Positions 27,179 through 29,228 of a DNA stretch of 29,228 bases are shown here, piece by piece (the first letter of the stretch is position 1; every line of letters begins with the position of its first letter). The stretch is from a virus. The notes beneath the pieces were generated by a model that saw only the letters and a program-made list of their open reading frames with translations, made no database searches and was not told the origin of the DNA. The position numbers and the translations under genes were made by a program. The stretch covers positions 1 to 29,228 of IMG/VR virus record IMGVR_UViG_3300021247_000548. One strand, written 5' to 3'.

Positions 27179-27244
27179 AGGACTTGATTATTTAATTATT
27201 TCTACAAATATACACAAAATATTCCTCCACACAAATATATTTAT
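27176..27244 (-). repeat. Duplicated promoter/leader, copy 2
   Basis: Second copy of 25821-25889; only two differences in 69 bp. Confidence 0.85.
27205..27212 (-). promoter_or_regulatory. Canonical Bacteroidetes promoter
   Basis: Minus-strand TTTG (27232-27235), 19 nt, TATATTTG (27205-27212). Confidence 0.8.
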
Positions 27245-27301
27245 AAATAAAGTGAACTTTGTTCATAAACTTTAAACCCACGTTAATGGATAATGACGAA
27301 A

Positions 27302-27496
27302 ATGAAACGAATTCTAACGGAAAATGTTGCCACCTATTGCCTTATGCTCGCAATGTTTTTCAATCCACTAGGATTCGACATAATGTTCAAAGCAATTTTA
27401 GATTACACAAGTTCCTATTGGATTACCACAGGAATTTTCTATTGTATTTCAGCATTATTCTTTGGGTTGTATTTCTTATTACGAAGTAAAAAATGA
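27302..27496 (+). CDS. Two-helix membrane protein, LTE start
   Basis: 64 residues from ATG 27302 (MKRILTENVATYCLMLAMFF); an in-frame ATG 9 nt upstream is possible. L-T-E at residues 5-7 resembles the tag family. Two hydrophobic helices (CLMLAMFFNPLGFDIMFKAIL and WITTGIFYCISALFFGLYFLL) and a basic end (RSKK). The stop overlaps the next ATG (ATGA). A competing reading frame over the same DNA is Asn/Arg-rich and rejected. Confidence 0.68.
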   Translation: MKRILTENVATYCLMLAMFFNPLGFDIMFKAILDYTSSYWITTGIFYCISALFFGLYFLLRSKK

Positions 27497-28092
27497 ATAT
27501 CAAAAAAATCATCAAAAAAGTTCTTAACGAGTCAGTGGAAAAACCACTTATCTCAGAACACCTTAATTATCATGTAACAAATGATATACCACTAAACGAC
27601 AACATCTTCAGGTTTGGTTCAGAGGAGTTCTTCAATGTAATTAACGAAGCTCGTGAATTGTATTTTGAAGGAATGGTTGAATTAAATGAAGATGACGTTG
27701 AACTTGTTGAATCTGATTTTGGAAAACAAGTAAAATTATCAAGTGGAAGAGTTATTTACTTGGATACTCCTATGGAAGAAGAGTTTATTTCTGAAGCTGA
27801 GTATAACGGAAAAAAGGTAGAACTTGGAAAACCAAGAAGAAACAGTGGTGGTGGGAAGAAATATGTTGTTTATGTAAAGAACCCATCAACAGGTAGAGTT
27901 AAGAAGATTTCATTTGGTGACGTTCATGGTGGGTTGACTGCTAAGGTATCTAACCCTAAAGCTCGTAAATCATTTGCTGCAAGACATCAGTGTTCTAAGA
28001 AGAAAGATAGATTAACTGCTGGTTATTGGGCATGTCGTTTGAACCGTTTTGGTTATTTGTGGGGTGGTAAAACTTATCCTGGATTTTGGTAA
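27493..28092 (+). CDS. Tagged protein with conserved ARHQC..KKD..TAGYWACR domain
   Basis: 199 residues. MNIKKIIKKVLNESVEKPLI is a short tag (L-N-E), followed by an acidic region. The C-terminal third (from about residue 105) contains YNGKKVELGKPRRNSGGGKK, YVVYVKNPSTGRVKKISFGD, then SFAARHQCSKKKDRLTAGYW and ACR. This Lys/Gly-rich, ARH.C...GYW.C pattern is one I recall from uncharacterised proteins of T4-like marine phages, where it ends many small virion-region genes. The two Cys and the His may bind metal. Function unknown. Confidence 0.78.
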   Translation: MNIKKIIKKVLNESVEKPLISEHLNYHVTNDIPLNDNIFRFGSEEFFNVINEARELYFEGMVELNEDDVELVESDFGKQVKLSSGRVIYLDTPMEEEFISEAEYNGKKVELGKPRRNSGGGKKYVVYVKNPSTGRVKKISFGDVHGGLTAKVSNPKARKSFAARHQCSKKKDRLTAGYWACRLNRFGYLWGGKTYPGFW

Positions 28093-28093
28093 T

Positions 28094-28360
28094 ATGAAAC
28101 CGTATAAAGATAAACAACTTACAGAAACTTCTAAGATTAGAGTTTTCAAATCAGATGTTGATAGTGGTGAACTACAATGGCATCGTGATAGAGAAGATAG
28201 ATTGGTTGAAGTGATAGAGGGTAATGGTTGGAAGTTCCAATTAGACAATCAGTTACCAATCAATTTAAACGAAGGTCAAGTATTGTTAATTCCAAAAGGG
28301 ACTTATCACAGAATATTCAAAGGAAAGGATGATTTAAAAATCAAAATTGATTTTATCTAA
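28094..28360 (+). CDS. Cupin-like small protein
   Basis: 88 residues. LTETSKIRVFKSDVDSGELQ, then WHRDREDRLVEVIEGNGWKF, LPINLNEGQVLLIPKGTYHR. The order W-H-x-D near a strand, a G-x-W-x-x-Q strand and IPKGTYHRI gives the two cupin half-motifs (H36-type first motif, His near the end). A metal-binding cupin of unknown substrate; similar short proteins occur in T4-like phages. One nt after the upstream stop, so co-transcribed. Overlaps the convergent gene by 8 bp. Confidence 0.72.
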   Translation: MKPYKDKQLTETSKIRVFKSDVDSGELQWHRDREDRLVEVIEGNGWKFQLDNQLPINLNEGQVLLIPKGTYHRIFKGKDDLKIKIDFI

Positions 28361-28973
28361 GAATTCTTTTAACAACCGTATCAATCAATCTCTTTAAGAA
28401 ATTACCTGAGATGGTAATAAGACCAAATGAAACAAGTGACTTTGTTAACATTTCAGCGTCGTTCATATCCCACACTCCTTCAGCAACAGCATCGTAAATC
28501 ATAGGAATGATTGGAACAAGAAATGCGTAACTCAACATGTTTGATACACTGAAAGTAATTACATTTAAACTTTTTAAGAAATCTGCTAACGCTCCTTTTA
28601 ATTGGTTTGCTTTCATTGCTCCTGTTTTAAAAGGTTCTTCCAAACCATGTTCTTTAATTTTTTCAATTAAACTTTTAACAAATGGTTTTTCTTGAAAGAA
28701 GATTACCGAAGCAATACCAACGGCAATTAACGAAGCGTCTTTTTGTGTAATATCAGGGTATTCTCCATTAAGATACTGCATCACAGGACCCATAAATCCT
28801 CCGATTGATGCTCCCCATGTTAACATCATCTTTAAATTCATAGAAGTGTTTTGTTGAACGTCATGAACAATTTGTTTAGTAAATTCCATTCCGTCTTCCT
28901 GAACTTCTTTTACACGTTCATTAACTTCTTCAAATAAGAGTTTTCTTTGTGATTCAGATATTAAATATTTCAT
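28353..28973 (-). CDS. Tagged multi-pass membrane protein (MKYLISESQ)
   Basis: 206 residues. MKYLISESQRKLLFEEVNER is a tag variant (I-S-E). It is followed by hydrophobic segments at about 50-70 (MMLTWGASIGGFMGPVMQYL), 82-95 (LIAVGIASVIFF), 137-160 (VITFSVSNMLSYAFLVPIIPMIY) and 180-193 (SLVSFGLITISGNF). The C-terminus VVKRILR echoes the tag helix. Probably inserts in a membrane; the combination of tag and membrane helices recurs in this window. Confidence 0.75.
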   Translation of the reverse strand: MKYLISESQRKLLFEEVNERVKEVQEDGMEFTKQIVHDVQQNTSMNLKMMLTWGASIGGFMGPVMQYLNGEYPDITQKDASLIAVGIASVIFFQEKPFVKSLIEKIKEHGLEEPFKTGAMKANQLKGALADFLKSLNVITFSVSNMLSYAFLVPIIPMIYDAVAEGVWDMNDAEMLTKSLVSFGLITISGNFLKRLIDTVVKRILR

Positions 28974-28974
28974 T

Positions 28975-28988
28975 ATATTTATAAATAT
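28975..28988. promoter_or_regulatory. Palindromic bidirectional TATTTATA box
   Basis: ATATTTATAAATAT is a perfect palindrome filling the 15-bp gap between the divergent starts at 28973 (minus) and 28989 (plus). It supplies the box to both genes. Confidence 0.55.
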
Positions 28989-29213
28989 ATGAAATCAAAA
29001 TTAAATCCACAATTGAAACCAGGTGACAGAATTGTCTTGATTGATATGACCGAAGAACCAACATTATCTTTTGGTGATAAAGGAACTTTTACGGGTGTTC
29101 ATAAAGGTGGTGGATTTAATCAATACAAAGTTAAATGGGACAAGGGTGGTTCATTATATATGTTAGATGAAAATAAATGGATGAAGGAGGAGGAGTTTAA
29201 TGAAATGATGTAA
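28989..29213 (+). CDS. SH3-like / DUF4314-like small protein
   Basis: 74 residues. LKPGDRIVLIDMTEEPTLSF, GDKGTFTGVHK, YKVKWDKGGSLYML. The G-D-R-I...G-x-x-G-x-V/F...V-x-W-D-x-G-S pattern is that of small SH3-barrel proteins like DUF4314, common in phages. Probable nucleic-acid or protein binding. Untagged; starts immediately after the palindromic box. A Glu/Met-rich C-terminal tail ends near the window edge. Confidence 0.72.
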   Translation: MKSKLNPQLKPGDRIVLIDMTEEPTLSFGDKGTFTGVHKGGGFNQYKVKWDKGGSLYMLDENKWMKEEEFNEMM

Positions 29214-29228
29214 AAAAAGAAAAATAGA

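Noticed and set aside
27259-27489. Alternative ORF overlapping the two-helix membrane gene
   Set aside because: Its product is Asn/Arg/His-rich without domain character; the other frame has a tag-like start, two membrane helices and an ATGA overlap with the next gene.

Overview
The window is AT-rich, densely packed with small genes on both strands, and looks like part of a large tailed phage (or phage-derived element) of a Bacteroidetes, probably flavobacterial, host. The evidence is as follows. Many genes are preceded by the Bacteroidetes housekeeping -7 element TAnnTTTG, some with TTTG 19-20 nt upstream. Shine-Dalgarno sites are essentially absent. There are many short orphan genes with 1-4 nt overlaps. 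Two conserved C-terminal motifs resemble ones I recall from T4-like marine phages. No capsid, tail, terminase, polymerase or integrase gene is present, so the phage assignment is an inference.

Layout: 1-1174 holds three plus-strand genes with a basic N-terminal helix. 1185-3426 is a minus-strand cluster of paralogs; its last member carries a 66-bp-period repeat with the geometry of a CRISPR array (36-nt repeat, 30-nt spacer). 3427-4249 is a structured non-coding region. 4250-6248 holds a metallopeptidase-like gene, small unknown genes and a lipoprotein. 6471-9461 is a plus-strand run of tagged paralogs. 9489-11251 is a compact guide-RNA module: a four-repeat CRISPR array, a highly structured 130-nt segment, and an intact TnpB-type RuvC nuclease gene. 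11348-16114 is mostly small plus-strand genes. 16050-19296 carries a conserved phage protein, a SlyD-like FKBP and a class II aminoacyl-tRNA-synthetase-like core. 19493-21259 encodes a polyphosphate kinase 2 fused to an RNNNPGN virion/lysozyme-like domain. 21282-29213 is mixed small genes, including DUF6878- and DUF6915-like proteins, a second HExxH protein, two secreted paralogs, a cupin-like and an SH3-like protein.

Two themes tie the region together. First, about 28 of 61 genes begin with one of a few short N-terminal modules (MKKVIRLTE..., MKYLITES..., M.xExTIKRILREE, MKKLL..S.EE). These precede unrelated downstream domains and almost always contain an (I/L)-x-E tripeptide, the consensus cut by T4-type prohead proteases. 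I infer that they are capsid-targeting or processing tags and that this is an arsenal of packaged, possibly injected proteins. Second, promoters split into two classes. A host-like TATATTTG box precedes untagged genes, often as TATATTTG-t-NNN-ATG, which implies leaderless mRNA. A TATTTATA box 4-20 nt before ATG precedes mainly tagged genes and may be a phage-specific late promoter.

The most novel candidate is the TnpB/array module. Read on the minus strand, the structured RNA ends in the guide-proximal 13 nt of the CRISPR repeat and runs straight into a spacer. That is the arrangement expected of an intermediate between a TnpB omega-RNA and a type V CRISPR array. The gene-embedded 36/30 array at 2825-3190 shares the same guide-proximal handle pattern.
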